A stretch of DNA of 64,000 bases from an uncultured Paracoccaceae bacterium (GCA_947502145.1 CANMYO010000004.1:248001-312000); one strand, 5' to 3'; counted from the stretch's first letter, positions 19,047 to 28,186 are shown. Program-made: numbers and translations. The notes: a model not told the origin generated them from the letters alone.

Positions 19047-20252
19047 TTATCCTTTGACCGACCCGGCCGTAAGACCCTTGGTCATGAATTTTTCCAGCCC
19101 CAGAAAAAGGGCCATGATTGGCACGGTCGCGATGACCGACCCGGCCATCAAATGCTGGCGCGGAATTTCCGAAGAGTTGAGCGAGGCGATCCCGCGCGTC
19201 AGTGTGAATTTTGAGGGATCGTCCAGCAACATGAACGCCAGCAAGAACTCATTCCAGGCGATCATGAAGACATAGAGTGACACAGACGCCAGCGCCGGCA
19301 GAGACAGGGGCAGCGTGATTTTCCAGATCACCGCCAACCGGGACAGGCCGTCCATCAGCCCGGCCTCTTCAATCTCGGCCGGAAGGCCGCGGAAGTAGCC
19401 CTGCAACATATAAAGCGCAACAGGGATCGTCGTGACCGGGTAGATCATCACAATGCCCCAAAAGGAGTTGCGCAATCCGGTCATCGAAAAGGCGATGTAG
19501 ATCGGCAGCGCCAGAACGATCATCGGCACCATGTAGATCAGCAGGATCGAGCGCGAAAACGCGGCCTGCCCCCGAAACCGCAACCGCGCCACCGCATAAG
19601 CGCCCGGAATGGCAAAGGCGAGCGTGATAAAGACAGTCAGCACCGAAATGAAGAAGGAGTTGAACAGGTAGGTGCCAAAGTTGAACTGGGTAAAGAGTTC
19701 ATCATACGACCGGAACAGCGCCGCCCCCTTGGACAGGTCGATGGAGAAATCCAGAGGATTCTGGATCAGTTCGGACTGGTTCTTGAGGCTGGTCATCACC
19801 ATCACGTAAAAGGGGATCAGCACAATTGCGGTGAAGAAGATGTAGCCAAATCCGGTCAGGAAACGGATCACCGCGCCTTCAAATTCGTGCCGTGTCAACT
19901 TACCCGGGACAACTTCGTTGAGGATGACCGCCTGCGAGATTGCAAATCCGGCACCCAATGCCACGGCCCCGAACAGACGGGCAAATGCACTGGTGTTTTC
20001 GCCAGTCAGCATTGGTCCAATGCCAAGCATGACAACCGCAGCGATGGCAATCAGGACTGCCACCTGCACGATTCGTGTGCGCCCCAGTGCGACCATGGCC
20101 ACACCCGCTATTGCACCCCAACCGAGTGAGAGCAGGATGGACGGGCGGAATGCCTCCCCGGTGGCAAATGACATGGCCACGGCAACTGTCACAGACAGAA
20201 CAATCATCCACAGCGCGCCAAGCACGGGTCCGGTTACATATCCCTGTCGCAT
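19047..20252 (-). CDS. Carbohydrate ABC transporter permease (MalG type) with N-terminal membrane extension
   Basis: 401-residue inner-membrane permease. The canonical MalG-like core starts near residue 133 (GFGYIFFTAIVLIPFYVMVM). Its coupling loop (EAA) reads EIEEAGLMDGLSRLAVIWKI, followed by the usual TLPLSLPALAS. Ahead of this core lie about 130 extra residues with four hydrophobic segments (about 9-30, 37-57, 60-81, 92-111), not present in ordinary 270-300-residue homologues. The start at 20252 overlaps the stop of the MalF-type gene by one base; an in-frame start 20 codons earlier is less likely. Confidence 0.9.
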   Translation of the reverse strand: MRQGYVTGPVLGALWMIVLSVTVAVAMSFATGEAFRPSILLSLGWGAIAGVAMVALGRTRIVQVAVLIAIAAVVMLGIGPMLTGENTSAFARLFGAVALGAGFAISQAVILNEVVPGKLTRHEFEGAVIRFLTGFGYIFFTAIVLIPFYVMVMTSLKNQSELIQNPLDFSIDLSKGAALFRSYDELFTQFNFGTYLFNSFFISVLTVFITLAFAIPGAYAVARLRFRGQAAFSRSILLIYMVPMIVLALPIYIAFSMTGLRNSFWGIVMIYPVTTIPVALYMLQGYFRGLPAEIEEAGLMDGLSRLAVIWKITLPLSLPALASVSLYVFMIAWNEFLLAFMLLDDPSKFTLTRGIASLNSSEIPRQHLMAGSVIATVPIMALFLGLEKFMTKGLTAGSVKG

Positions 20253-21496
20253 CACAATCCCTCTTCCTGGCTGATGTACTTGAGGAAGAAGATCGAGAAC
20301 GTCAGCAAACATCCAAAGATCACCACGGCGACCGCCGCGCCGGCGCCGATGTTGGACACCGCAAATGCCTGTTCATAGACATTGACCGTCAATGTGCGCG
20401 TGCCTGCATTGCCGCCGGTGAGCAGAAAGATGTCGTCAAATTTGTTGAAGGTCCAAATGAAGCGCAGCAGGAACAGCACACTGAGGATGCCAAGAAGCTG
20501 CGGCACGCTGAGATACCAGAATTGCTGGAAGGGGCTGGCGCCATCCATATCGGCAGATTCGTACATGTCGGTGTCGATGCTTTGCATCCTGGCAAGAATG
20601 AACAGGAACGACAATGGGAAATAGCGCCAGATTTCAAAGATGGTGACCATGATCAGGGCCAATGGGCGTTCCCCAAAGAAGTTGATCGCCTCTTGTGATA
20701 CGCCCATTTGCAGGATCAGCGCATTGGCAGAGCCTGAAAACGGATCAAACAGGATCAGCCAGGCGAAGGCGACTGCAATCACCGGTGCGACGTAGGGGAA
20801 CAGATAAAGGCCACGCAAGATGCCCTGCCCTCTGAAAGATTTGTTCAGCAAGAGCGCGGCAAACAGACCAACCAGCAAAGCGCCGATGGTCCCAAAGACG
20901 GTGTAGAATAGCGTGACCCAGAGGACTTCGAAGAACTCATCACCGCTGAACACCCGCGCGAAATTGTCGAGCGTAAACGTGCTGTTGGTCAGTGCATTTG
21001 AGGATGCGCCGTCTGTGACAGCCGGACTGTCCTGCGGGCGCAGGCCATTGTCAAAATAGGCCTGACCGATCGTCACCGGGATAGTCAACGTGTCGCGGGT
21101 GCCCGGTGCCCAATCTCCGAGCGCGCAGGAGAGATTGCGACCATCCAGGCTACAGCGATCGTCCAATGTTTCAACGGTCAATCCGTCGGGAATGACATCG
21201 GTGAACGAGACCGCGCCAATCGGCTGTTCCTGAGAGGAATTGCGTAACCGATAGCGGATCGTTGCCGCGTCACCCGCTGCCTCGGGGTTGCCGCGCAAAT
21301 CCTCGCGCAGGACAACCTCGGGCGCGCGCAGATCTGCAAGGTTGATCGGTTTGATTGAAATCCAGAAAATGGCAAGCAGCGGCAAGACCACCACAAGCGC
21401 GACAGCGGTTATCGTGGGTGTCAGAAGACCCCAGGCAAGGCGCGCCTCGCGCTTTGCAAGTGGGCCCGTGCCAGAAGGCGGATGGGCGTCAGCCAT
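20252..21496 (-). CDS. Sugar ABC transporter permease (MalF type) with DUF11-like periplasmic insertion
   Basis: 414-residue permease. The first helix spans about 21-46. Residues 56-172 are an insertion between helix 1 and the usual FTLDNFARVFSG segment. The insertion reads like a DUF11 surface domain: IRYRLRNSSQ, GAVSFTDVIPDGLTVE, and a Cys pair (C115, C124). The EAA loop near residue 315 reads SADMDGASPFQQFWYLSVPQ. The topology places the insertion in the periplasm, where MalF has its own P2 loop that contacts the binding protein. Follows the binding-protein gene after 87 bases. Confidence 0.9.
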   Translation of the reverse strand: MADAHPPSGTGPLAKREARLAWGLLTPTITAVALVVVLPLLAIFWISIKPINLADLRAPEVVLREDLRGNPEAAGDAATIRYRLRNSSQEQPIGAVSFTDVIPDGLTVETLDDRCSLDGRNLSCALGDWAPGTRDTLTIPVTIGQAYFDNGLRPQDSPAVTDGASSNALTNSTFTLDNFARVFSGDEFFEVLWVTLFYTVFGTIGALLVGLFAALLLNKSFRGQGILRGLYLFPYVAPVIAVAFAWLILFDPFSGSANALILQMGVSQEAINFFGERPLALIMVTIFEIWRYFPLSFLFILARMQSIDTDMYESADMDGASPFQQFWYLSVPQLLGILSVLFLLRFIWTFNKFDDIFLLTGGNAGTRTLTVNVYEQAFAVSNIGAGAAVAVVIFGCLLTFSIFFLKYISQEEGL

Positions 21497-21583
21497 GATG
21501 TCCTCACGCGCGAAAGATGAGAATTGGATAATTCAACGAGGGGGTGCAGGGCGCATGCAGCGCGCCCTGCCCTGTTTTCGTGT

Positions 21584-22936
21584 TTATTGAACGTTTGCGA
21601 TGGCTTCGTTCAGTGCAGCAACTGTGGCGGCAGCATCGCGTTCACCGTCAATGTACTCACGCACCAGACGGTTGATGACCTGGCTGTTGATGATCTTAGA
21701 AGCCGCAGACAGCTGGCCATCTGCCACGCCCCAGCGTTGGGCCACGTCAAGACCGCCAACAATTTCATCAATCATTGCCGCGTCGTATAGTTCGCCCAAT
21801 GGCGCACGGCGGTCGACGCCGACATCCAGTGTTGCCCAGAGTTCAGAGAATTCCGAGGGGTTTTCAGCGGTGCCGCGACGCACGGGGAACTTGCCCTCAG
21901 GTGCAATGGCAAGTGTGGAGCCATAGCCTTCGTTCATGGAATAGGTGACAAACTCCATCGCTGCGTCCGTCGCCGCATCAGAGGTTACACCAAAGTAGCG
22001 CACATCACCCCAGGCTGCGCCATCAGGATTGGATGGGCCGGCAAAGTTTGTGACAACGCCAGTCGCCGCGGCCAGATCAGATGAAGTTGGATCGTCGTTG
22101 ATCGTTGGTGGTGCGCTGTCACGCAGGCCGGCCAGCTCGTCCAGAATGAAGGGTGACCAGATGATCATCGCCGCGTTGCCGCTGAAATAAAGCGTGCGCG
22201 ACTGATCCCAGTAAAGATCACCGGGCGGAGATGCTTCGGCGATGGCCTTGTAGAAGTCCAGCACTTCGATTGTTGCAGCCTCATCCAGCGGCTGAACACC
22301 ATCCGCACCAACCGGTGACACACCGTTGGCAAGGAAAACATGCTCCAGCACCTGGCTCATGAAGTTCTCGTCAATCTTGGTCGCGGCAACAAATCCATAC
22401 ATTTCTGGCGGGTTGTGCAGCGCCTCGACGGCCGCGAGAACGTTTGCGTAGGTGTTTGGCGGGGCGAGGCCCTTTTCCTCGAACAGGTCAGCGCGATAAA
22501 CAAGCATCTGGGTCCAGCCATCAACCGGAACAGAAGCATAACCACCATCAACTGCGGCCATATTCAGCGCGCCCGGGGCAAATGTGTCGCCGCCCAGGTC
22601 TTCGATCACGTCTGTCGCGGCATCAATATCCAGAATGCCCGCTTCGGCCCATGGCGCGGCATATTGCAGCGGGTGATAGATCACGTCGGGCAGATCGCCC
22701 GCAGCAAAGGCCGCGGTTGCCCGCGTGCCCAGATCATTTTCCGAAACCGGAATGACCTGTACGCTGTGGCCAGACGCAGCGGCAAATGCCGCAGCCATTT
22801 CTTCTTGCCGAGCCAGACGCTCTGGCTGTTCTTCGGTGGTCCAGAACCGCAGTTCATCCGCCTGAACGGCCATCGCTGACAGAATCAACGCCGTTACGGC
22901 GCCAGTTCGCAGCAGTGCTTTTTTCTTAAGTTTCAT
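21584..22936 (-). CDS. Extracellular solute-binding protein of sugar ABC transporter
   Basis: 450 residues. A signal peptide (about 1-26: KKKALLRTGAVTALILSAMA, then VQA) is followed by a family-1 binding fold beginning DELRFWTTEEQPERLARQ. There is no lipobox cysteine, so it is a soluble periplasmic protein. It presents the substrate to the two permeases encoded next. Located 23 bases after the lacI-type gene, too little for a separate promoter. The bound solute is unknown, and the linked hydrolase points to a glycoside such as a glycosylglycerate. Confidence 0.9.
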   Translation of the reverse strand: MKLKKKALLRTGAVTALILSAMAVQADELRFWTTEEQPERLARQEEMAAAFAAASGHSVQVIPVSENDLGTRATAAFAAGDLPDVIYHPLQYAAPWAEAGILDIDAATDVIEDLGGDTFAPGALNMAAVDGGYASVPVDGWTQMLVYRADLFEEKGLAPPNTYANVLAAVEALHNPPEMYGFVAATKIDENFMSQVLEHVFLANGVSPVGADGVQPLDEAATIEVLDFYKAIAEASPPGDLYWDQSRTLYFSGNAAMIIWSPFILDELAGLRDSAPPTINDDPTSSDLAAATGVVTNFAGPSNPDGAAWGDVRYFGVTSDAATDAAMEFVTYSMNEGYGSTLAIAPEGKFPVRRGTAENPSEFSELWATLDVGVDRRAPLGELYDAAMIDEIVGGLDVAQRWGVADGQLSAASKIINSQVINRLVREYIDGERDAAATVAALNEAIANVQ

Positions 22937-22959
22937 GGTCTTCCTCCCATTTATTCACT

Positions 22960-24027
22960 TCAGTTCATTGTCGGCACAGGGCCAGTTGATCCACGGTCGA
23001 CAAATTGCGCGGATACAGTTTCGCGCAATGTGGCTAGATCCTCGCCACGAATGCGGCGGATCAGCAGCGTTGAAAGCCGGATACCCGCCGCCCGATTGTC
23101 GACCGAAAATGTCGTCAAAGGTGGTTGTGCATGTGCGCCTTCGGGGATGCCGTCATAGGCAACCACGGACAGATCGTGGCCGATCCGCAATCCGCATTCA
23201 GACGCGGCGCGATAGACCCCAAGTGCGGCAAAATCGACCGCACAGACAATTGCCGTTGGCGGTTTTTGTTGCGTAAGGATTTTTGTCGCCACCCTGGCCC
23301 CGTCCGCCTGGGTCACGGCATTCTGCCCGATCAGATTGGGATCAATGGCGAGGCCGGCATCCTGCATCCCCTGTATGAACCCGGCTTCACGCAGGGACGC
23401 ATATGCATATTTCATGCCGCCGTTGATAAAGCCGATTCGCCTGTGGCCGAGGCTTGCAAGATGCATGACCGCATCGCGCATCGCCTCTTCGCCCAGCACA
23501 TCGAACCAGGCACAACCGGCAGTGTCATTCTGGCGGCCGAACAGGACAAATGGCACGTTTGCATCCCGCAATAGCGCAACGCGCGGGTCTTCGATCATCG
23601 CCCGTGGCAAAATGAAACCATCCGCCTTGCCATCGCGCAACAGCGCCTGAAAGGTCCTGATCATGTCGTCATGGCTGTCAGAGGCGGCAACGGTCAAAGT
23701 CCACCCCTCGGAACTTGCACCGGCAGACAGGCCGGCGAGAAACTCGGCCAGGAACGGCCGCTGCGCATCGTGATCGGACAGCTGCAACACAAGCCCCAGC
23801 GACCGCGTGCGCCCGGTCTTGATGGCCTGCGCATGGCTGAGCGGGTGATAGCTCATTTTCTCGGCCATCCGCTTGACCCGCAACTGGGTTGCCTCAGAGA
23901 TATCAGGGTAGCCATTCATGGCGCGCGACACCGTCGACTTGGTCAAGCCAAGCGCATCTGCAACGTCCTTAATCGTGACACGCCTGTTTGCGCGCCGATC
24001 GTCCAAACCTGCAAATGATACCGACAT
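22960..24027 (-). CDS. LacI-family regulator of the solute-uptake operon
   Basis: 355 residues. The LacI helix-turn-helix sits at about 17-65 (VTIKDVADALGLTKSTVSRA and the hinge-proximal MNGYPDISEATQLRV). The periplasmic-binding-like sensor domain begins near residue 72 (RSLGLVLQLSDHD). It is the first gene of the operon and has a 16-bp palindrome 31 bases upstream of its start, so autoregulation together with the whole transport operon is expected. The inducer is probably the transported glycoside or a product. Confidence 0.92.
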   Translation of the reverse strand: MSVSFAGLDDRRANRRVTIKDVADALGLTKSTVSRAMNGYPDISEATQLRVKRMAEKMSYHPLSHAQAIKTGRTRSLGLVLQLSDHDAQRPFLAEFLAGLSAGASSEGWTLTVAASDSHDDMIRTFQALLRDGKADGFILPRAMIEDPRVALLRDANVPFVLFGRQNDTAGCAWFDVLGEEAMRDAVMHLASLGHRRIGFINGGMKYAYASLREAGFIQGMQDAGLAIDPNLIGQNAVTQADGARVATKILTQQKPPTAIVCAVDFAALGVYRAASECGLRIGHDLSVVAYDGIPEGAHAQPPLTTFSVDNRAAGIRLSTLLIRRIRGEDLATLRETVSAQFVDRGSTGPVPTMN

Positions 24028-24057
24028 TGCATCCTCCCCTGCGACTCAGGCTGATTT

Positions 24058-24073
24058 CCGAAACCGGTTTCGG
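24058..24073. promoter_or_regulatory. LacI-family operator palindrome
   Basis: Perfect 16-bp palindrome CCGAAACCGGTTTCGG with the central CG typical of LacI/GalR operators. It lies 31 bases upstream of the regulator gene. I found no second copy inside the operon, which fits one control point for all six genes. Confidence 0.85.
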
Positions 24074-24305
24074 CAAGTGTCTTTTCGTCAATTGGGCAAA
24101 AATGGTCCACGCAGCCCGCCCTAAACCGCCAGTTTTGGTAAGGGTTGCAGGGAAAATCCGGCATTTGGACGATATGCAGAAAATGGCCATACGCATGCGT
24201 TGGCAGGTCGAATTCGCGGTCGATACGCGCAAATTGGCGCATTCAATCGCGGCCAGCGAGGCGAGTCGCGCAATCATTTTTCGCGAAATCTGTGTCGATC
24301 CGGCA

Positions 24306-24336
24306 AAGAAAAAGGGCCGTGCCTTGCGGCGCGACC
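24306..24336 (-). terminator. Terminator of rpmG
   Basis: On the minus strand a ten-pair imperfect stem (one mismatch, one G-U) closes with a GCAA tetraloop and is followed by TTTTTCTTT. It starts about 27 bases after the rpmG stop. The remaining bases between 24074 and 24305 show no gene. Confidence 0.8.
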
Positions 24337-24362
24337 CATCATCTTTGCAATGAGGTCAGATC

Positions 24363-24530
24363 TTACTTGATCTTGCCTTCCTTGTAGTCGACGTGCTTGC
24401 GCACAACCGGGTCATACTTCTTGATGACCATCTTTTCGGTCATGGTGCGTGCGTTTTTCTTCGTCACGTAGAAATGCCCGGTCCCCGCGGTGGAGTTCAG
24501 GCGGATTTTGATTGTGGTCGGCTTCGCCAT
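24363..24530 (-). CDS. rpmG: 50S ribosomal protein L33
   Basis: 55 residues, [18 protein letters not shown] onward, ending VDYKEGKIK: a complete L33 of the large subunit. It lacks the two CxxC zinc pairs of the C+ form, so it is the zinc-independent type. GGAGAG precedes the ATG. It is monocistronic, between its terminator and a 380-base gap. Confidence 0.95.
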   Translation of the reverse strand: MAKPTTIKIRLNSTAGTGHFYVTKKNARTMTEKMVIKKYDPVVRKHVDYKEGKIK

Positions 24531-24910
24531 GTCTCATCTCTCCGGCTTCGCGGGGCATGGGCCACACGCGGTTACAACTATGAAGCTGCCTTTTACCCCC
24601 CGGATGCGGCGAGTCAACCACGAAAGCCCGTAAATCATGAAATCACTGGTCACATGGGGTCGCCACATGCGGGGGCCCTATGGTCACAACCCGCATTTGC
24701 ATGACAAGCGACGGCGGCCGGTGCCGCGGATGTCTGGGCACCGGATAAAGATCAGCCAACATCAGCGCTCTCAAGAAGGACAGGATGGAATGTATCATTG
24801 TAGGCCCTCGGTCATGTCAGGCTATTCTACGGCAAGCGATCAGGCGCAAGTTTGACTCAGCGCAAACAGCGACGCGCTGAACGCCCCATAATACATTCAA
24901 TTTTATGGAG
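24531..24910. other. Intergenic region between rpmG and rnpB 3' end
   Basis: About 380 bases holding the rpmG promoter (leftward) and the trailer of rnpB. Two hairpins are visible: CCGGTGCC-N11-GGCACCGG at 24718-24744 and TCAGCGC-N10-GCGCTGA at 24857-24880. The latter is about 30 bases past the rnpB end and could help termination, though no T-run follows. An open frame at 24637-24855 has no recognisable features and is not called. Confidence 0.4.
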
Positions 24911-25300
24911 AATTGCGCGGATGGCCTGTAAGCCGGATTCTGTCCCCCATGTTTCCATGGGTGGATGATCATTCATCTAAACCAGCTGTTACCAGCCAGC
25001 CTTTAGCTGCCAACCCGGACCGTCTTGGGGTCAAGCCCCCCAGCCGCAAGCGGCGCGAGGTCCCTATTTGGCATTGCTCCCGGTGGGGCTTGCCGTGCCA
25101 GTCCTGTTGCCAGTCCTGCGGTGGGCCTGACCCCACCGTTTCACCATTAACCGGGCATACCCGGCCTGTCTGTTCTCTGTGGCGCTATCCCTGGGGTTAC
25201 CCCCGCCGGGCGTTACCCGGCACCGTGCTTTGTGGAGTCCGGACTTTCCTCCCCAAGATTTGCAAGCAAACCCCAAAGCGATCATCCAGCCATCCGCGCG
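24911..25300 (-). ncRNA. rnpB: RNase P RNA (class A)
   Basis: Catalytic RNA that removes tRNA 5' leaders. On the minus strand GAGGAAAGTCCGGACTCC (the universal CR-I region) occurs near 25250, and ACAG...CGGCTTACAGGCCATCC near 24940 is the conserved 3' CR-V part. The terminal helix P1 is formed by GCGCGGATGGC at the 5' side (25289-25299) and its complement at 24915-24925. The ends are therefore known to within a few bases. The size of about 390 nt is normal. Confidence 0.95.
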
Positions 25301-25309
25301 AAGGCGGAG

Positions 25310-26026
25310 TTAGGCGGTCGGGAGGCTTGCGTCAATGGGAAAGCGCCGCGCCAGATCAGCGGCAAGGGCGCGGTCGGTATCGTCAAGCGGTCCGGTCACG
25401 CCCGGGCGAAACCGCAGACGAAACGCGCTAAGGAGCGTTTCAGGGGCAACTTCGGCGGCATAGCCAAAACGGCGCATGTCGTGCGCCCAGTCGCCGGGCG
25501 TCGCCAATTTCGGCCAGACGGCCAGCCCCGCGCGCGCCAATCTTCGCCAGTCAAACCGCGGACCGGGGTCAATCTTGCGGCCCGGGGCCATGTCGGAATG
25601 CCCGATCACGCGCTCGGGCCGGATCGACCACCGGTCAACGATGCCCGAAAGCACCTGCTCCAAGGCATCCATTTGTGGTGCTGCAAAGGGAGAGGTTCCG
25701 GGATTGGCAATCTCGATCCCGATTGAGCGGGAGTTTACATCCGTGACCGCCCCCCAGGCCCCTGCCCCGGCGTGCCAAGCGCGCATGTCTTCCTCAACCA
25801 GCTGAAGGATCTCGCCATCTTCTGCAATCAGGTAGTGGGCAGAGACCTCGGTCTTCGGGTTGCAAAGCGTGTCGCAGGCGTCTTTGGCAGAGTGCATCGC
25901 AGTGTAATGCAGGACAACCAGATCAGGCTGCGCACCGTCGCGCCGTTCCCCGAAATTGGGGCTGGCGATCCAGGTCAGGTTCAGCGGCCTGCTGCCAGAA
26001 GAAAGGGAGCTGGATCCCAACCACAT
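25310..26026 (-). CDS. N-acetylmuramoyl-L-alanine amidase (AmpD/AmiD, amidase_2 family)
   Basis: 238 residues. The zinc amidase domain spans about 35-160. VVLHYTAMHS has the first His, WHAGAGAWG the substrate loop, and VIGHSDMAPGRKIDPGPRF the second His and the Asp/Lys catalytic motif. It cleaves the amide between N-acetylmuramate and the peptide stem in cell-wall turnover. No signal peptide is seen, so a cytoplasmic AmpD-like role is possible. Its first 46 bases overlap the upstream lipoprotein gene in another frame; a later start is possible as there is no good ribosome site at 26026. Confidence 0.85.
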   Translation of the reverse strand: MWLGSSSLSSGSRPLNLTWIASPNFGERRDGAQPDLVVLHYTAMHSAKDACDTLCNPKTEVSAHYLIAEDGEILQLVEEDMRAWHAGAGAWGAVTDVNSRSIGIEIANPGTSPFAAPQMDALEQVLSGIVDRWSIRPERVIGHSDMAPGRKIDPGPRFDWRRLARAGLAVWPKLATPGDWAHDMRRFGYAAEVAPETLLSAFRLRFRPGVTGPLDDTDRALAADLARRFPIDASLPTA

Positions 26027-26676
26027 GCGAATCCGTCGCCATCCGGGTCAATGCCACGCGGGTCGCGGTCGGGCCCGCCACGGGCCAGGAAATCACGCTG
26101 GGCGGCATCTGGTGAATTGTAACCGGCACAATTGCGTTGGAAACGCCCCTGGCCGGACAAAAGCGAACGGGAATACCATTCCTGCCCCAACCGGTTTGGT
26201 GCGTTCAACGCGTATTCCACAATATTTGGACCGGCATCAGCGGGACGATCCGGGATTGCCGTTGGTTGAATGACTTCGCGCGCCGCCGCTTGCGCCGCAC
26301 GACGCTGGGCATCTGATTCAATGGTTTCGCGGCTGGACACGGCGCCAAAGTCCTGTTCGTCCGAAATACTGGGGTTGTTTGGGTTCACGGGCGTTGCCGC
26401 AGGTGCCGGACGCAAAGCGGAAAGCGGTTGCCCAACCGGCTGGGATTGCCCGATGCCAGCCGCGCTGAGTTCAGAAGACGAAATTGCCTGCACCCGATTG
26501 CCCGCAGGACCAAATGTCGTTGATCCCGAGCCCTGCAACGCCGCCTCGCGTCGGGCGCGTTGCAGTTCAAATTCGACCGGATCCCCAAAGCCAACACCGC
26601 GGTTGCTTTCAGGGACCGAACCCTCACATGCGGCCAGCGCCACGATAGCAACAACAAGAAACGAAACCTTGGTCAC
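25981..26676 (-). CDS. Excalibur calcium-binding domain lipoprotein
   Basis: 231 residues. A lipoprotein signal (VSFLVVAIVALAAC, modified Cys about 17) is followed by a long low-complexity Ala/Pro/Ser-rich linker. The C-terminal Excalibur domain (about 180-225) shows NCAGYNSPDAAQRDFLARGG and DRDPRGIDPDGDGFACGWDP: two conserved Cys around a DxDxDG calcium loop. Excalibur domains occur on surface and secreted nuclease-type proteins; the linker has no enzyme motif. Overlap with the amidase gene suggests co-translation and a cell-wall setting. Confidence 0.85.
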   Translation of the reverse strand: MTKVSFLVVAIVALAACEGSVPESNRGVGFGDPVEFELQRARREAALQGSGSTTFGPAGNRVQAISSSELSAAGIGQSQPVGQPLSALRPAPAATPVNPNNPSISDEQDFGAVSSRETIESDAQRRAAQAAAREVIQPTAIPDRPADAGPNIVEYALNAPNRLGQEWYSRSLLSGQGRFQRNCAGYNSPDAAQRDFLARGGPDRDPRGIDPDGDGFACGWDPAPFLLAAGR

Positions 26677-26707
26677 AGCATCACCTACATTCAGCTTTTG
26701 CTGCGGC

Positions 26708-28186
26708 TTACCACCACGCAGCGGGTTTGGCTACAAATCCGGCAGCACGTTCCAGTGAATAGGCGACGTTCAGCAACTCTGCCTCTTCCCAAGGCTTGCC
26801 GATCAGTTGCAGCCCCAATGGCAGCCCCTGCTTGTCGACACCTGCGGGTACAGAAACTCCGGGCAGACCGGCCAGATTCACCGTCACGGTAAAGACGTCA
26901 TTCATATACATCTGGATGGGATCAAAATTTTCGCCCAGCGCAAAGGCTGATGATGGGGTTGCAGGCGTCAGGATCGCATCGACACCGTCAGCAAATACCG
27001 TTTCAAAGTCACGCTTGATCAAGGCGCGCACCTTGCGGGCCCGGTTGTAATAGGCGTCGTAGAACCCGGCTGACAGCACATAGGTTCCCACCATGACCCG
27101 CCGTTGCACTTCCGGGCCAAAGCCCTCAGCGCGGGTCTTTTCATACATCTCGGTGATCCCGTCCCCCTGTGCCAGCTTGGCGCGGTGACCAAAGCGAACC
27201 CCGTCATAGCGGGCCAGGTTAGACGACGCCTCAGCGGGGGCGATCACATAATAGGCGGGCAGCGCGTATTTGGTGTGCGGCAGGGTGATATCCTTGATCA
27301 CCGCACCGGCGTCTTTCAGCATTGCGGTGCCGTCAGACCAGAGTTTTTCAATCTCCTCGGGCATGCCATCCATGCGGTATTCCTTTGGAATACCGATGAC
27401 CTTGCCCTTGATATCGCCGGTCAGCGCGGCTTCGAAATCCGGAACCGGGATCTCCGCGCTGGTGGAATCGAGTGGATCGTGACCGGACATGGCCTGCAGC
27501 ATGATTGCCGCGTCGCGCACGTCTTTGGTCATCGGACCCGCCTGATCGAGAGATGACGCAAAGGCGACGATACCCCAGCGGCTCACCCGGCCATACGTCG
27601 GCTTGATCCCGGTAATCCCGGTAAATGCCGCTGGCTGCCGGATTGAACCCCCGGTGTCCGTGCCGGTGGCTGCCAGGCAAAGGTCAGCGGACACGGCACT
27701 GGCAGAGCCGCCGGATGATCCGCCCGGTGTCAGCGCACTGTCGTCATTCCCGCGCCGCCACGGGTTCACCGCGTTGCCATATGTCGAAGTTTCGTTGGAT
27801 GAACCCATGGCGAATTCATCCATGTTGAGTTTCCCCAGCATGACCGCGCCAGCGTCAAACAATTGTGAGGTGACAGTGGATTCATATTCGGGTTTGAAAC
27901 CATCAAGAATTTTGGAGGCCGCCTGTGACGGCACACCCTTGGTACAGAACAAATCCTTGATGCCCAGCGGAATGCCATTCAGCGATGGCACATCAGAACC
28001 GCGGCGCGCGTCAGCGGCCTTGGCCTGTTCGCGTGCGTATTCCGGTGTCTTGTGGACAAAGGCATTCAAGGCGGAAGACTGATCAACCGCATCCAGACAC
28101 GCCTCTGTCAGCTCCACAGAGGTCAGCTCGCCCTTTCGCATGGCGTCACGGGCGGCAGAGATTGTCAGTTTGTTCAGATCAGACAT
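26708..28186 (-). CDS. gatA: Asp-tRNA(Asn)/Glu-tRNA(Gln) amidotransferase subunit A
   Basis: 492-residue amidase-signature subunit that releases ammonia from glutamine for transamidation of misacylated tRNAs. Catalytic Ser-cisSer-Lys elements are seen as [14 protein letters not shown] (Lys) and [18 protein letters not shown] (Ser pair). The full length and strong signature leave no doubt. Its ATG overlaps the gatC stop by one base (TAATG). gatB is not in the window, as is common in alphaproteobacteria. Confidence 0.96.
   Translation of the reverse strand: MSDLNKLTISAARDAMRKGELTSVELTEACLDAVDQSSALNAFVHKTPEYAREQAKAADARRGSDVPSLNGIPLGIKDLFCTKGVPSQAASKILDGFKPEYESTVTSQLFDAGAVMLGKLNMDEFAMGSSNETSTYGNAVNPWRRGNDDSALTPGGSSGGSASAVSADLCLAATGTDTGGSIRQPAAFTGITGIKPTYGRVSRWGIVAFASSLDQAGPMTKDVRDAAIMLQAMSGHDPLDSTSAEIPVPDFEAALTGDIKGKVIGIPKEYRMDGMPEEIEKLWSDGTAMLKDAGAVIKDITLPHTKYALPAYYVIAPAEASSNLARYDGVRFGHRAKLAQGDGITEMYEKTRAEGFGPEVQRRVMVGTYVLSAGFYDAYYNRARKVRALIKRDFETVFADGVDAILTPATPSSAFALGENFDPIQMYMNDVFTVTVNLAGLPGVSVPAGVDKQGLPLGLQLIGKPWEEAELLNVAYSLERAAGFVAKPAAWW

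Noticed and set aside
24637-24855. Possible 72-residue gene between rpmG and rnpB
   Set aside because: No ribosome site, no recognisable motif, Arg/His-rich; the frame spans a hairpin and is more likely non-coding.
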